A stretch of 64,000 nt of DNA from Globisporangium splendens. Its lineage: Eukaryota > Oomycota > Peronosporomycetes > Pythiales > Pythiaceae. The stretch lies in NCBI GenBank assembly GCA_006386115.1, contig VFIW01000005.1, positions 434,001 through 498,000 of the forward strand, written 5' to 3'. Below, piece by piece: positions 46,366 to 57,187 of this stretch. The number at the start of each line of letters is the position of its first letter. Within the stretch, counting starts at the first letter, position 1. A program made the position numbers and the translations under genes. The notes beneath the pieces are model-generated. The model was not told the origin of the DNA, searched no databases, and was given only the letters and a program-made list of their open reading frames with translations.

Positions 46366-46520
46366 GTATTTTTAGTTTGTTGGGAACCATGGAGAACCCC
46401 GATCTTATCCGATAGCATTGGCGGCTTCGTTGCCGCTTGTGCAAGTCGAGTGGCATCAACCTACTGCTTGCATCGGCACTCGCGGCTGCAACTTGTGCTC
46501 TCGTTCACCTGTGCGCCGCC

Positions 46521-47752
46521 ATGCAGCGCGGCTCTCATGCTGGATTTTGCACGTTCGATGAGCGCAGTGCAGGCGGACGGTACCAGACTCATGCCGAGCT
46601 GAGGCACTTCAAGCACGTGCTCGGAGATACCAAATCCATGGTCGACCGCGGCGAGAAAGGTGCGATTTGCTTGTTGCGAGCCCGTTGCTTCGGTATAAGT
46701 GACTGGAAGTCAACTCGCCTATCTGATGAACGCCATGGTGTTGGCGTTGCTGCTGTTAGACGACGAGCTGCAGTCTGGAAGCCCGCCGTATGAAGCTCTT
46801 GACTCTATGCTTCATGATACATGGCATCCTGACTGTGCTTCTCCCCTTCCTATGCCAACATCTTTTCAGGAAACGCCGAAGTGAGCTGATAAGTATGTTT
46901 GCACGTCGTATGAAGACCGAGCGCGATGCCCATGAACATCGCATCGCCAACATGAACCGCCGCATCACCGATTACCACAACAAAGTACGTATTGGTGCAG
47001 CCATGTTGCTCATCTCCCTTGTCCTCCAGAGACCATCACCAACGTTCTGTCCATCTCACCTATTCTCAGGAAGACGATCGGCTCCATGCGAGCACCGTGG
47101 CGACGAGTTTTGCCGCTATGCACCCAAACACACGAAAGATTTCGCCGGGCATTGCGATTCGCATTCGATCGTAAGTGACGTCGTGTTTGTTCCGACTGTC
47201 CACTTCCGGAGGGCAATGAGCTCTTCAATATCCTCCCACTGACTCAAACGTATCCTTCTTGATCCCAACAGACCCAAGCCGCCCAATACGCTCACCATGG
47301 TCAAGCGAATGCCCTGCAAAAGCCCTCGTAGCGTACCATCGACACCATGGAAATCTGGCGGCGACGACCGCCTTTAGTACCTCGACACGAATGCGCGCGA
47401 TGCGTACTGCGATGCGCTGTTGGAGTACATTCGGCAGCAAAAGGAGGATGCCCAGACCGCCGCTGGGTATGGAATATCCGCGAGATCGGGTCCAGAAGAC
47501 TCGGCTGAGGACGAGGACACTCCGGCAGCGACCTCGCCTCGGCCATTGCCGCTTGGATGGGAAGAGAAGACGGACGCGAAAGGCTGCGTTTTCTTCATCG
47601 ACCACATCCACCGCCTGACGACGTGGACGGATCCTCGCATGGCAGTAGCAGCGCAAGAAACAAGTCCTCGCACTACGAGTCCAACGAGTCCTAGATCGAG
47701 TCCCTCATCGAGCCCGTCACTCTCAAGATATGGGGGGCATGTGCTAAGTTAA
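46521..47752 (+). CDS. WW-domain protein, six exons
   Basis: Exons 46521-46659, 46700-46787, 46870-46984, 47070-47170, 47272-47332 and 47378-47752 join in phase to 292 residues; introns are 40-101 bases. Visible: an N-terminal region with few motifs, a hydrophobic Leu-rich helix (LAYLMNAMVLALLLL, possibly an amphipathic helix), a basic charged helix (RRSELISMFARRMKTERDAHEHRIANMNRR), a short basic segment, and a C-terminal WW domain at about 225-256 (LPLGWEEKTDAKGCVFFIDHIHRLTTWTDPR). The WW domain should bind Pro-rich (PPxY) ligands. The C-terminal tail is Ser/Pro/Thr-rich. The gene model is my own; the first two exons are the least certain. Confidence 0.6.
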
Positions 47753-47920
47753 TAAGAACCGAAATGGATTCATAATTTGCCATTTCTGCTACTGTTGTCA
47801 CGATTGCGTTCCTGCGCAAGGCAACCGATTTCAAGTTGATGTCTTTTGAAGGTCTGATGCACATGCTCTTTATAAAAACTGTCATAAACAGATCGAAATG
47901 CACGCTTTGTGATATCCCCA

Positions 47921-48941
47921 TTACTTCTCAAACGCGTGCAGAAAGTCCTTGCTATGCTCAACAGCGTTTTTCATCGTCACGCGGTCGTAGACGCGAAGCC
48001 ACTCCGAGTGCTTATTGCCATGCGGGTCGGCATCGTGAAGATGGTGGTGGCAGTTGCCGACATTGCTGCCGCGTTTCGAGAACGCTTCGAGCGAGATGCG
48101 CGCGAGGTTGGGGAGGTGTTCTGCCTGCACACGCGCCTTCTTGAGCTCCACAGCGGCGTCCTGGACCTCTTTCTGCGCCTCCTTGACGTCGTCGATCGTG
48201 TGGCGACGCCGCACCATGAGATCTGTCGGCAACGCGCCGTGCTGGTGGCCATGGTCCGTCAGCAGCACCGGGAGCGACTCGTGCTCGTGCACTTTGGCAA
48301 GAAACAGCGAGATCGTGCCGCGCGCATCCTTCTTAGCCTGAATCCGCGCGAGTAGATACTTGGTGAGCGCCTCGGGCGGCGCTTTGTGATCCCTGTGGTG
48401 CACATTGTTGTGGCTGTTGCTGTGCTGCACTTTGTGGTCGTCGCCATCGACAATCTTCGCGAGGCTTCGGAGATCCACGAGCACCGGTGCCAGTCGCTAC
48501 AAGGTAAGCAAGAAGTTTTGACTCAGCGTCCGAGTACCCAGTCGCCAAGAAACAACAAGAGCGTACCTCGGTCGATTGCTGCTGGAACGCAGTGATCGTG
48601 GCGCAATTCGCGCTCACGTCTTCATAAATACAGAGCTCCAATGTCTCGTTGATGTGCCAGAAGAGTTTGGTGCCATCATAGATAACACGCCGCGCCTGGT
48701 GTTGCTGCGCCGCTCCACTCGCCGGAGCGCGATCGTCCGCCGTCTTGTTGCCGCCTTCAAGTGCTGCTTTATGCAGCGGCGAGAAGTTCACATGGTCCAG
48801 CAGCCTCTGCGCTGAACGCACCGAGAACTTACCAAGCGCACCATCTTCAAGACCAGCACGTTCGAGTTGCTCGGAACTGCGCATGTTATCGTCACGTGAG
48901 TGCTGGGCAGATGTCTCGGGCGTCGCCTGCTCAGTGTCCAT
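47921..48941 (-). CDS. conserved hypothetical protein, two exons
   Basis: Exon 1 is 48941-48567 and exon 2 is 48496-47921 (phase 0, GTACGC donor), 316 residues. I do not recognise the family. Exon 1 encodes a folded-looking strand segment (RVIYDGTKLFWHINETLELCIYEDVSANCATITAF); exon 2 encodes a His-rich turn (VQHSNSHNNVHHRDH), then helices (IDDVKEAQKEVQDAAVELKKARVQAEHLPNLARISLEAFSKRG). A neighbouring open frame at 49212-48931 (MPYASTGGFVPSV...) in another frame could be a 5' exon, but no in-phase join was found. The His-rich stretch could bind metal; that is speculation. Confidence 0.55.
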
Positions 48942-49282
48942 CGGTTACTGGTGGGTGCACAGCGTTCGTAGTGTTCGCTTGCTCCGTGCTGCTGCCATCC
49001 ATACTTCCAAACGTCAATGGGTGAACGGGAATCGATGGGCGGTTCACAATTGACGGCAACGGTAGCACTGCAGCTCCAGCATGAGGCATGGGCATGTCGA
49101 GTTCACGGCGCAAAGCTGCTGTCTCTGTTGGACGACTGCTGCCTGCAAAACCACAAGGATCTGTGGGTGTCGTGACACTGGGAACAAATCCACCAGTAGA
49201 AGCATAAGGCACTTCCCTCAGTCATTATTTCATGCACAAATGTAGCCATCTTTCTATGTCCCCCTAAAGTTATGCCTTTCTT

Positions 49283-51907
49283 TTACTCGGCATCGGTTGC
49301 AGCAGCAGCAGCTTCTGCTGGCACCGCAGCCACCGTGGCGGCCAGAGCTTCCTCAATGGCGACGTCGCGCGCGGCGCGTTCGGCGTGCTTAGCAGCCTTG
49401 GTCTCAGCGATCGCAGCGCTGATGGCGTCGTCAAAGAGCTTGAGCTCCTTCATGGCCGAGAGGATCACGACGGCGTCCGCCTTCGTCGCCATCGCGTTCA
49501 CGGAATTCCGCCCGCGCCACACCACGATGTTCATGATCTTTTGCCTGTACAACAGATAATACGCACACGTTAGCAATCAAGTCGTTCAAGTCACGATAAC
49601 AGCAAATATAGAGGACGTACTCGACAAGCGACGTGGTGTTCTCGAGCGAGCAGACGATGCTGCCGATGGGTGCGTCCTCGAAGACCTTCTGGGTCGCAGG
49701 TTCGAACTCGCTGTAGTCGAAGAGCTCGCCGAGTCGCTCGAGCAGCATCTGGAAGTCGTGCTTCGAGACCGTGATCTTGCGCTTGCCCATGAACGAGAGC
49801 ACGTGCGGCACGCCGGCTTGGCACAGGCGGTACACCGTGTTGGCGTCCTTGGTCTCGTTGCGCTCAAACATCTTGAGCCCCGTGTACACGAGCTTGAACT
49901 TCTTGGCCTTCATCTCCTCGATGAGCGGGTACGTGATGCTCCTGGTCACAAACGTCACAGCCTTGGCGTCGTCCGAGCGCGTGATCAGCTGTGCGCCGGA
50001 GAACGCCTCGTTGATCTCGTAGTACTCTTGCACGCTCTTCCACTGGTCGTCGAACGAGAGGTACTCGTCGCCCTTAGGTTTCTGGTACCGAGAGCGACGC
50101 GGCTCGCGCTGTGGCTTCGCTTCGGTGCTCCCAGTACTAGTAGCAGCAGCAGTCGCGTCGGTAGCCTCATCAGCCGCAGTCTCCGCTTCCATCACCACTG
50201 GTTCGTCCGCTTCTTCAGCGCCTTCAGCTTCATCCGCGGCCGCGTCATCCGTTGCCACAACGACGTCCTCCGCGACGGCGACGACCTGCTGCTTCGATCG
50301 GTGGTGCTTCTTGCCAGCGTGCTTCACAGTCTCATCTTCTTCAGGCGTTGGCGCGGTCTTCTTCAGCAGACAGATGAAGAAGCCACCCGTGTTCTACTCG
50401 CAAACAAGCACACACAACGAATGAATTAGCCACCCACACATGTATTAACTAAAGCCAAATGCGCCACTAAATCCGTACCTCATCGTGTGGCACACAGCGC
50501 ATGCATCGCTCCAAGTGGAACGCCGCAGCTTCGTCGGCGCTTGGCGGGAACATGGTGGCCGTGATCTTGTTCTTGTTGCGCTGTTTCTTGTTTTCCTCCA
50601 CGAAGTGCTCGAAGGACGTGAACTCCGTGTGCGCCGAGTCCAAAACCTTCCAGGACGACATACCCGAGCGGCGCTTGAGCAGCGGCAGGCGGTCCGACAC
50701 GTCCACGAGCTCCAGCGAACCCTTGGACCAGCGCAGCAGCTCCGCCACGATCGCCTCGTTCTCCAGGGGGTTGAACGTGCACGTCGAGTAGCACATGTAC
50801 CCGCCGACCTTGAGCAGCGACGCGCCGCGCTTCGAGATCTCGACCTGCAGCGGGTGGAGCGCGATGCCGTTGCGCGCATCCCACTGCTTCCAAATGATCG
50901 GGTTCTTACGCAACGTCCCATCGCCACTGCACGGCGCATCGCAGAGGATGCGGTCGAAGAAACCCTCCGACTTCTTCTCAGGTTCACCGACGTACGGGAT
51001 GTGCTGCGCTTCGTGGCACGTCACAATCAAAGCTGGCGAGCCAATGCGCTTCGACTGGTGCACGAGCATGTACGCGCGTTTGATGTCGATGTCGTTGGCC
51101 ATGACCATGCCCGTCGGCGTCTCGCCCGTCACGTATTCCTGCGCGTGCAGCGACTCGAGCAGCTGCGACGTCTTGGAGCCTGGGGCTGCGCACATGTCGA
51201 GCACCTTGTGGTGTGGCTGCACGTCGAGGATGAGAGGCGGGATCATACTCACGGCCTCCTGACGCGTCGTCGCGCCACTGAGCGTGAGCTCCACGAGCCA
51301 CTTCTGGAACTCGGCCAGGATCGGCAGCTTGCGCACCTTGCGGCGCTCGACCGACCACTGGAAGCCCTTCTGGTTCGGGTACCACGGCATCGGCGCGATC
51401 GGCGCCACTTCCTCTCCGTCGTCGAGCACGAGGCCCTCGTACTTGAAGTCCGTCGCAATGCGCTCGCGAATGCTACGAAGGACCGAACAACAGACACATG
51501 CGCCAGTTAGCATGCGCTACAGCATAAAAGGATAAGCCCCATTGTTGACGTACCGCTCAGCAAATGGGCACGAGTTGTTGATGCGGAACGTCGTGGGCAG
51601 CGGCGTCGCGAGGAACTTCATGAACTGCTCCCATTCCGCTTCTGGCACCACGCCTTGCGCCTACACATGCATACACACACAAGACGGCCCTTAAGTGTTG
51701 TTGTTTGTACGCACACATGAAAGAGAGAAGATGACGCGCGTGTACCTGGTAGTACTTGATGAAGTTGTCGTTGGTGTAGACCCACTCGGTGAAGTTGTCC
51801 TCCTTCTTGTGGTACTCGCCGTCGCCCTCTGCCGTGGCGTCGCGGTTCTTGCGGGACTTCTTGGAGAAGTTGCCGCGCTTGTTGCGGAAGTCCTTGCGCT
51901 TGCCCAT
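49283..51907 (-). CDS. NSUN2: tRNA (cytosine-5)-methyltransferase NSUN2/TRM4, five exons
   Basis: Exons 51907-51746, 51660-51554, 51472-50479, 50393-49621 and 49544-49283 join in phase to 765 residues. It methylates cytosine-5 in tRNA (for example C34, C48-50) and some mRNA, in the nucleus. The N terminus is basic (MGKRKDFRNKRGNFSKKSRKN). The SAM-binding Rossmann fold begins VLDMCAAPGSKTSQLLE. The catalytic pair is DAPCSGDGT, with Cys271, and YSTCTFNPLENEA, with Cys321. In my model these fall on the residue numbers I recall for human NSUN2, which supports the splicing. A C-terminal PUA-like region (SSWKVLD, then GGFFICLLKK, FDDQWKSVQEYYEIN, HVLSFMGKRKI) and an Ala-rich tail complete it. A long acidic Ala/Glu insert follows exon 3. 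Confidence 0.93.
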
Positions 51908-52335
51908 GCTGCTGCTCGTCCGCTTTGCCTGTTCCAATTGTGTGTGAAGCTGCAACAAGAGCTCTTGGAGATTTTGGTTCACTGGTCAAGGAGACCCGAC
52001 GGACCAAAATGACGAAACAAGGTGCATTTGAGCCATCTCATGGTTCAAAAACTGGCATCTTACAGAGATTATACCGTTTTCTCGAAACGAATGGTGAACT
52101 CATGACGAGTTTTGATGATGAGCAAACAACTCCAACATGGCAGCAAGATGACATGATGGCAAAATGGCAACAACTTTGGTGGCGCATGTGCATACGAAAC
52201 AAAATATAATACGGGGTTACTATTAATATAATTAGAATGGGAGCTATTCTGCATACCCGTCGGTGTCTCTGTGTGGGAATATATAGTACCGCTGTGCTGG
52301 TGGTCGTCTGCGTTCCTTGTCCTCTGCGGCTGCTG
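51908..52335. other. intergenic, NSUN2 5' flank
   Basis: About 430 bases between the NSUN2 start and the 3' end of the PP2C gene. No clear promoter consensus or further gene seen. Confidence 0.4.
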
Positions 52336-53340
52336 CTATGCGAGGACGGCTGCACAGACGGACACGTCGTCGCGCTTCCCTTGGCGCTTGTGCGCGAACG
52401 CGAGCAGATTGGACGCGCTGTAGAACGCCAGCTGCCGCACGCGGTTCTCCTTCGCGAACATGGGTCGCGTGATCTCGAACGCGGGGATGTTTTCGCATTT
52501 CTGGCGGAACGTCTCGAACTCCTCCGGGTTCACGCTGTTGTTCGTCTTGAGCTCCTCCATGGCGTCGCGGCAAAAGCCCGCGGCCGAGACCGCGAACGGG
52601 ATGTACGTGTCACACTCGGTGAACGTGAGCTTGGCCATCTGCACGGTCTTCTTCGCGATCTCCTCGGCGTTCTCGGGACACGGCTCGACGCACGCGACCA
52701 CCTGGTCCACGTACAGATTGTCGTGCACGCCGTCCGAGAAGATCATGCACACGTCGCCGGTCTCGTATGCACAGGTCTGGATGTTCACCTCGCCGTTGTA
52801 ATTGATCGACTTGTTATTCGAGACCACCGCAGGCACGTTGAAGTCGTAGATGACTGAGTCGCTCTCAAACACGATCTTGTTATTCCGCAGCAGCACGCAC
52901 TTGCAATCGCCGATCGTATACACAAACATCTGGTGGCCGACGTCATCGAAGTACACGACCGAGAGCGTGGAATCGAGTCGTCCCTTGCGCTTCGTCGCGC
53001 GTCTTGCCGCTTTCGTGGCGCCCTGCACCGCGAGACTGAACTCGGCTGCTTTAATCGGCTCCTCGTGCACGCGCTTCTTGAGCTTGGCGAGCGCCGCGAG
53101 TGTCTCGGACACCAGCAGCCGCGCCAGCACACCCGACGCCTTCATCGTGCCCGACACGCCGTCCGCGATCACCATGTACCCGGGTCCGTAGCCCACGGCG
53201 TCGTCGCCATGGTAGCTGTGCGCCGCGCTCGCCACGGACGCGAAGCACGAGGAGACTCCATGGCCATTGTGGCTGCCGCTGCTGACGCTGTCGTCGTGCT
53301 TGCAGCTCCGCATCCTCGACAGAATGTACTGAAGTGGCAT
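52336..53340 (-). CDS. PTC7-like PP2C protein phosphatase
   Basis: Single exon, 334 residues. The open frame extends 57 bases upstream but only with a TTG start; the first ATG (MPLQYILSRMRS) is taken. PP2C/PPM metal-dependent Ser/Thr phosphatase of the PTC7/PPTC7 type: the metal-binding Asp motifs are HGDDAVGYG, then ADGVSG (canonical ADGVGG), FSDGVHDN (DG) and RDDVSVCAAVL at the C terminus. TIGDCKCVLLRNN is the usual GD strand. PTC7 enzymes in yeast and animals act in mitochondria on Coq7 and metabolic enzymes. Here the N terminus is short, and Ser-rich after residue 12, so the location is uncertain. Confidence 0.85.
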   Translation of the reverse strand: MPLQYILSRMRSCKHDDSVSSGSHNGHGVSSCFASVASAAHSYHGDDAVGYGPGYMVIADGVSGTMKASGVLARLLVSETLAALAKLKKRVHEEPIKAAEFSLAVQGATKAARRATKRKGRLDSTLSVVYFDDVGHQMFVYTIGDCKCVLLRNNKIVFESDSVIYDFNVPAVVSNNKSINYNGEVNIQTCAYETGDVCMIFSDGVHDNLYVDQVVACVEPCPENAEEIAKKTVQMAKLTFTECDTYIPFAVSAAGFCRDAMEELKTNNSVNPEEFETFRQKCENIPAFEITRPMFAKENRVRQLAFYSASNLLAFAHKRQGKRDDVSVCAAVLA

Positions 53341-55525
53341 GTATGTGCAGAATGTGGAAGGAAAAAATCCAGCAGATCGCCTGGGGTCGTGCCGCAAGTT
53401 GCCGAGTGTGACTGGCGCGTGCTAGCAACAGTTGCAGGTGTCGCGCTTGACCCAAAGAGCGAGTCGAATTATTGGGCGAGAAGACACAGTGTGGTGCAAG
53501 CCAGCTGTGGGTATAGAGAAGGGCGACTAGCGCCACCGCCCGAACGGTGGAAGAAACTGGGCTGAAGCAGGACGCACCGGATCGGACGGACTGTTACAAA
53601 CACCTGCGTAAATCCTTCTGTGCATTGATTTATCTCTTTATTTCGCATCAGAGAGGAAAGATGATACACTTTTTTCTGCCTTTATGCATTGAATAATCTC
53701 AGTCAGATTAAGTGTACTCGTTGTGGAAGGCGAATGGAAAATGCAACGGCCTTTCTCTGTGCGCTGTGCCACCTGTTCGGCTGTAACACGCGCTGACTGG
53801 CATCTGGTGGCGCGATGTGTGCCTTGCGTCACTACGTAATTGTGCTGTCTCGACCAATCCAGTTCAAAGAGTCAGCGTTTCTCTTGCTACTATTGGTTGA
53901 AATGGTGCGCTCATCTGTCGACATGGGACGAAGGGGCAAGGACCAAAGTGCAACCCCCATCGCCCACAGGTTGCTACTTTTCACGGAATGTTCACAGCCA
54001 AGAGCGGTTTCATCTGCTCAAGTACGTCAGTGCATCCCGCGACCTGTCAGACAAGCAAGCAGCATGCAAACAAGCAAGATTTGCTGGTTGCCTTTGGACT
54101 TGGTTTTACTGCCTCTGATGCGTTCGATAATGTGCACTTTGCTCGAACATGCGACGGTGTTCTGTGTTTCTTTATTTCCCATCCACGCAAGATGAGCAGA
54201 TGCGCGAATCTTCAGTTTTCCATGGTTAAACTTACTGAAAGGTCGGTGCAAATAGCAGCGCATCTCCGCACACGCACGCGCGTCGGCATTCGGCATGAGA
54301 TCAGTCATCCTCAGTTCACAAAGCGAACAAGCAGAACAGGTTCGACAGCAAATACTGTATTGTATGTGCGAAAGGCTGCTTGCTGTTGGCTGCAACACGA
54401 AGGATGTGTAACTCTTGGCAGTGCAGCTTGAGCAACACTCACAGATGGAGATGTCGCTTGAAGGTTGCAGCAATGAGGTTGCTTTTTTGTGTCAACTAGA
54501 TCTTGCGGCACACGACAGTTGAAGATTTGCAGCAAGTGTGGGAAGCGCACAGGTACGCAGCGACTACTTGCACATGCTTCCAGTGCGGACTTTGTGTGAA
54601 GAATGCGTCTACTTGCGTGGTCAACGACACTCGCTGCTTCTGTTTGGGGTCTCATCGCTCGAAGCGTGCGTCGCTGGTCTTTGGCGACGTGGTTGCTTCG
54701 ACCTGAGCGCTTGTAAACGTTTTCCCATGTGACGCACTCAACGTCGCCTGACGATCCAGCAACCAGCGCGAGCAGCGGGAAGGGCAAGCTCGCGGGTTCG
54801 GATCGGTGTTGATTGGTGCTCATCGTTGCGTCGTTTCTGCTGACCAATTCGCGTTCGGTAAGCAAGGTATGTGGAGTTGTCGATGCAGACGCTCTTAGAC
54901 ACGGGCATTCTTGACGGGTGAGGCATCTGCGGGACTGCAGGATGACACAGATGCCACATCCGCCAAGAAGACCCGTGCCTAGGATCGCCTGTAGTGAAAG
55001 CTCAGACGGAGTTGCTTCTGCGCGGTAATGTCTTCAGTGTGAGAGCTGAGCAAATGGATGAAGTGTCTCGAGCTCAAGAAAATGAGAAGAAGGCAAGACT
55101 CATCGCAGAAGCTCACGTGGTCAGCTGAGGCGCACAAGGTATGCTTTGGGCGACTGCCGAGTGTCGGATCACGGTTGAAACGAATCTGCTCTTGTTGAGT
55201 GTGCGAGCTCGCGATGAAACGAACGGTGCGCATTGCGTAAGCAAAGGTGGTGCACAAAATCGAAAAGCGCAAATCCCCGGGTTAATGAAAGCCGATTAGT
55301 CATTCATTTTTTCGCGCCTGGTACATGTCTTGAGAGCTATTGGCACCAGCTCTGTTGCCAATTGCAACGAAAAAGGCAAGTGCTGGTACCAAGTGTCAAC
55401 AATTGCCGCGACCAACACTCCCATCTGATGTTCCTTGCATCAGATCTGGTACCTGTCAGAGGTCGTCTGAATGTTGCGCCTAGTTGATGGAGCTGCTCAG
55501 TGTGTTTGTGGGGATCAGAGCAGCC
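53341..55525. other. intergenic region of 2.2 kb
   Basis: Only short or overlapping frames; the longest (minus 54865-54311) lacks any recognisable feature. No repeat arrays seen. The phosphoesterase promoter must be near the right end. Confidence 0.45.
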
Positions 55526-56660
55526 ATGTTGAGCAAGAATGCGACGCTCAAGCTGCTCGTGCTCAGCGAGCTCGACGGGCAGATCCTGCGCGTGAACCGC
55601 CTCTGCGAGCGCCTCGTGTGCTCCGACGACAGCGACATCGACGTCATCCTCGTCAGTGGCGGTCTCGTCGCGACGCGCGCGCCGGGCGAGTACGAGGCAC
55701 TCGAAGCCGTCGCCGCCGCCGAGGGCGACATGATGGCGATCATCTCGCGGCTCGAGATGATCATCTGTCGCGTCCTGTATATTCCTGATGATGTACGTGG
55801 TTATTTGCCTTTTATGCTGTGGGTGTATATGGGGCTTGTGTGCCGATAGTCTGCTGTGCATGTGCGTAGAATGATCCGCCGACGACACGCAGTCTGGTGG
55901 TCCCGTCCCCGACCTTGACCCAGTACTCGTCGAACGTGTTTTGCCGCGAACAGCAAGTTCTGGAGGGTGTTGTCGTCATGGGCGAATCGCACTATTTCAA
56001 GTATATCGCCTACGCATGATGAGGAAGGTGTTGTGAGGTGAGAACCGATCAATTGTGTCGTATTGTTGTTGCTTGCAGACTGCTGAACGACCGCAAAGAT
56101 CCGATCCAAGATCACGACCTGGTGCTCGTGTTGCGCGATTCAGCTGCACGAACCCAGCTGCCTACGTATCGTAAGTACAAACGTAATTGAGCCTCATGTA
56201 TCTGCTCTCTCTTCATGTAACACTGACCTGTCGTTTGGTTGTTTCTCAATCCGGGCATCGTAGAGGTAAGCATACATTTGCGAATGCTGCGGATCAGTAT
56301 GCTTGAGTCCCTAATTCGCCTGCTGCTATAACTGTCTGCAGCCGCCACTCCAGGACCCGCTTCCTCAATCCAGCCTCATCGAGATCATTGGTGGCGGACA
56401 CCACCCGCCCCACGCGAACGCGGCTCTGGTATTCCCAGGTACGATCTACTTGCTTGTCTCAACACCATGACTGCTGAGGCTTTCAGAATCTAATGGCGCC
56501 GCCATTTGCTTGGTATGCATGCGGCGTCGTAGGTTCCTTCCACCAAGGTCAGTTCATGATCCTCGAGCTGGAAAAGCAGAGCGTCGACGATTCGTGGCAC
56601 ATTGCCAGGTCCCACTCCCATCACCTGCCCTTTGACGACGACGACGACGACGATTTCTGA
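55526..56660 (+). CDS. degenerate calcineurin-like phosphoesterase with a 2-base microexon
   Basis: Predicted exons 55526-55792, 55870-56000, 56079-56170, 56264-56265 (two bases), 56342-56438 and 56533-56660; total 238 residues. The order follows a class III metallophosphoesterase: LKLLVLSELDGQILRVNRL, VILVSGGLV, EGDMMAIISRLEMI, VLYIPDDNDPPTTR, LTQYSSNV, GGGHHPPHANAALVFPGSFHQGQF, MILELEK. The usual metal ligands are replaced: SDxHG became SELDG, GD became GG, and GNHD became DDND, so it is probably a pseudoenzyme. Only the middle frame of the fifth exon reads the family C terminus, and it needs two bases that the AG at 56264-56265 supplies, between a GTAAGTAC...TCGTAG intron and a GTAAGC...CTGCAG intron. 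The C-terminal tail ends in seven Asp from a (GAC)n run. Confidence 0.68.
56636..56656. repeat. (GAC)n coding microsatellite
   Basis: Seven GAC/GAT codons at the end of the phosphoesterase gene; encodes an Asp run before the C-terminal Phe. (CATC)n follows at about 56678-56699 in the 3' flank. Confidence 0.85.
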
Positions 56661-56671
56661 TTCTGCTGCAG

Positions 56672-57187
56672 TCAAATCCATCCATCCATCCATCCATCTT
56701 CAACTTCAGACCATTCATTCAAATGCAACCTTTTTCCATGAATGCCGCTGGTTTCCACATGACAAAAAGCACATTTTTCGATGCTTTTCGTAACCATGGG
56801 TACATACGAATTAGCCACCCAGACGCTCATTTTCAAGCCTGCTTTTGCTTCTTCCACATCACAGTATTGTAATTTACTGTGTAAATTACCGCGCATCCTT
56901 CGAAACACTCGCCAATTCAGAAAATACCCCACGTAGTCGTCATACACCACCTGCCAATACTCATCAGAACCAACTGCCGGAGAAGAAGAAGCAAAGCGCA
57001 AGCACTTTCTCGCTGCGTAAATGGGCGGCGGCGACGGCATGTGGCACTCGCAAACTTCCTCTTCCTTCTCTTCCCAGCTCTCGAGTGCGTCGCAGTCGCC
57101 CGCCCGCAAGCGCGTCGACTTCTCGGAGCTCAGCCGTCTGCGCGTGCTCGTGCAGCACGAGTTCCCCGCCACGACCGACGAGCTCAT
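56672..57187 (-). CDS. open frame overlapping the 5' end of the coiled-coil/Tudor gene
   Basis: 171 codons on the minus strand, overlapping the first 167 bases of the plus-strand gene. The part outside the overlap reads like protein: SDEYWQVVYDDYVGYFLNWRVF resembles a Tudor/PWWP-type beta strand, and KCAFCHVETSGIHGK looks like a zinc-binding end. It has no splice support and no clear start (the frame starts inside another gene). Either a small real gene whose start is near 57041 (MPSPPPIYAARK), a gene remnant, or chance. Low confidence. Confidence 0.28.
   Translation of the reverse strand: MSSSVVAGNSCCTSTRRRLSSEKSTRLRAGDCDALESWEEKEEEVCECHMPSPPPIYAARKCLRFASSSPAVGSDEYWQVVYDDYVGYFLNWRVFRRMRGNLHSKLQYCDVEEAKAGLKMSVWVANSYVPMVTKSIEKCAFCHVETSGIHGKRLHLNEWSEVEDGWMDGWI

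Noticed and set aside
54311..54865. 184-codon minus frame in the 53-55 kb gap
   Set aside because: No motif, no matching splice sites, mixed composition.
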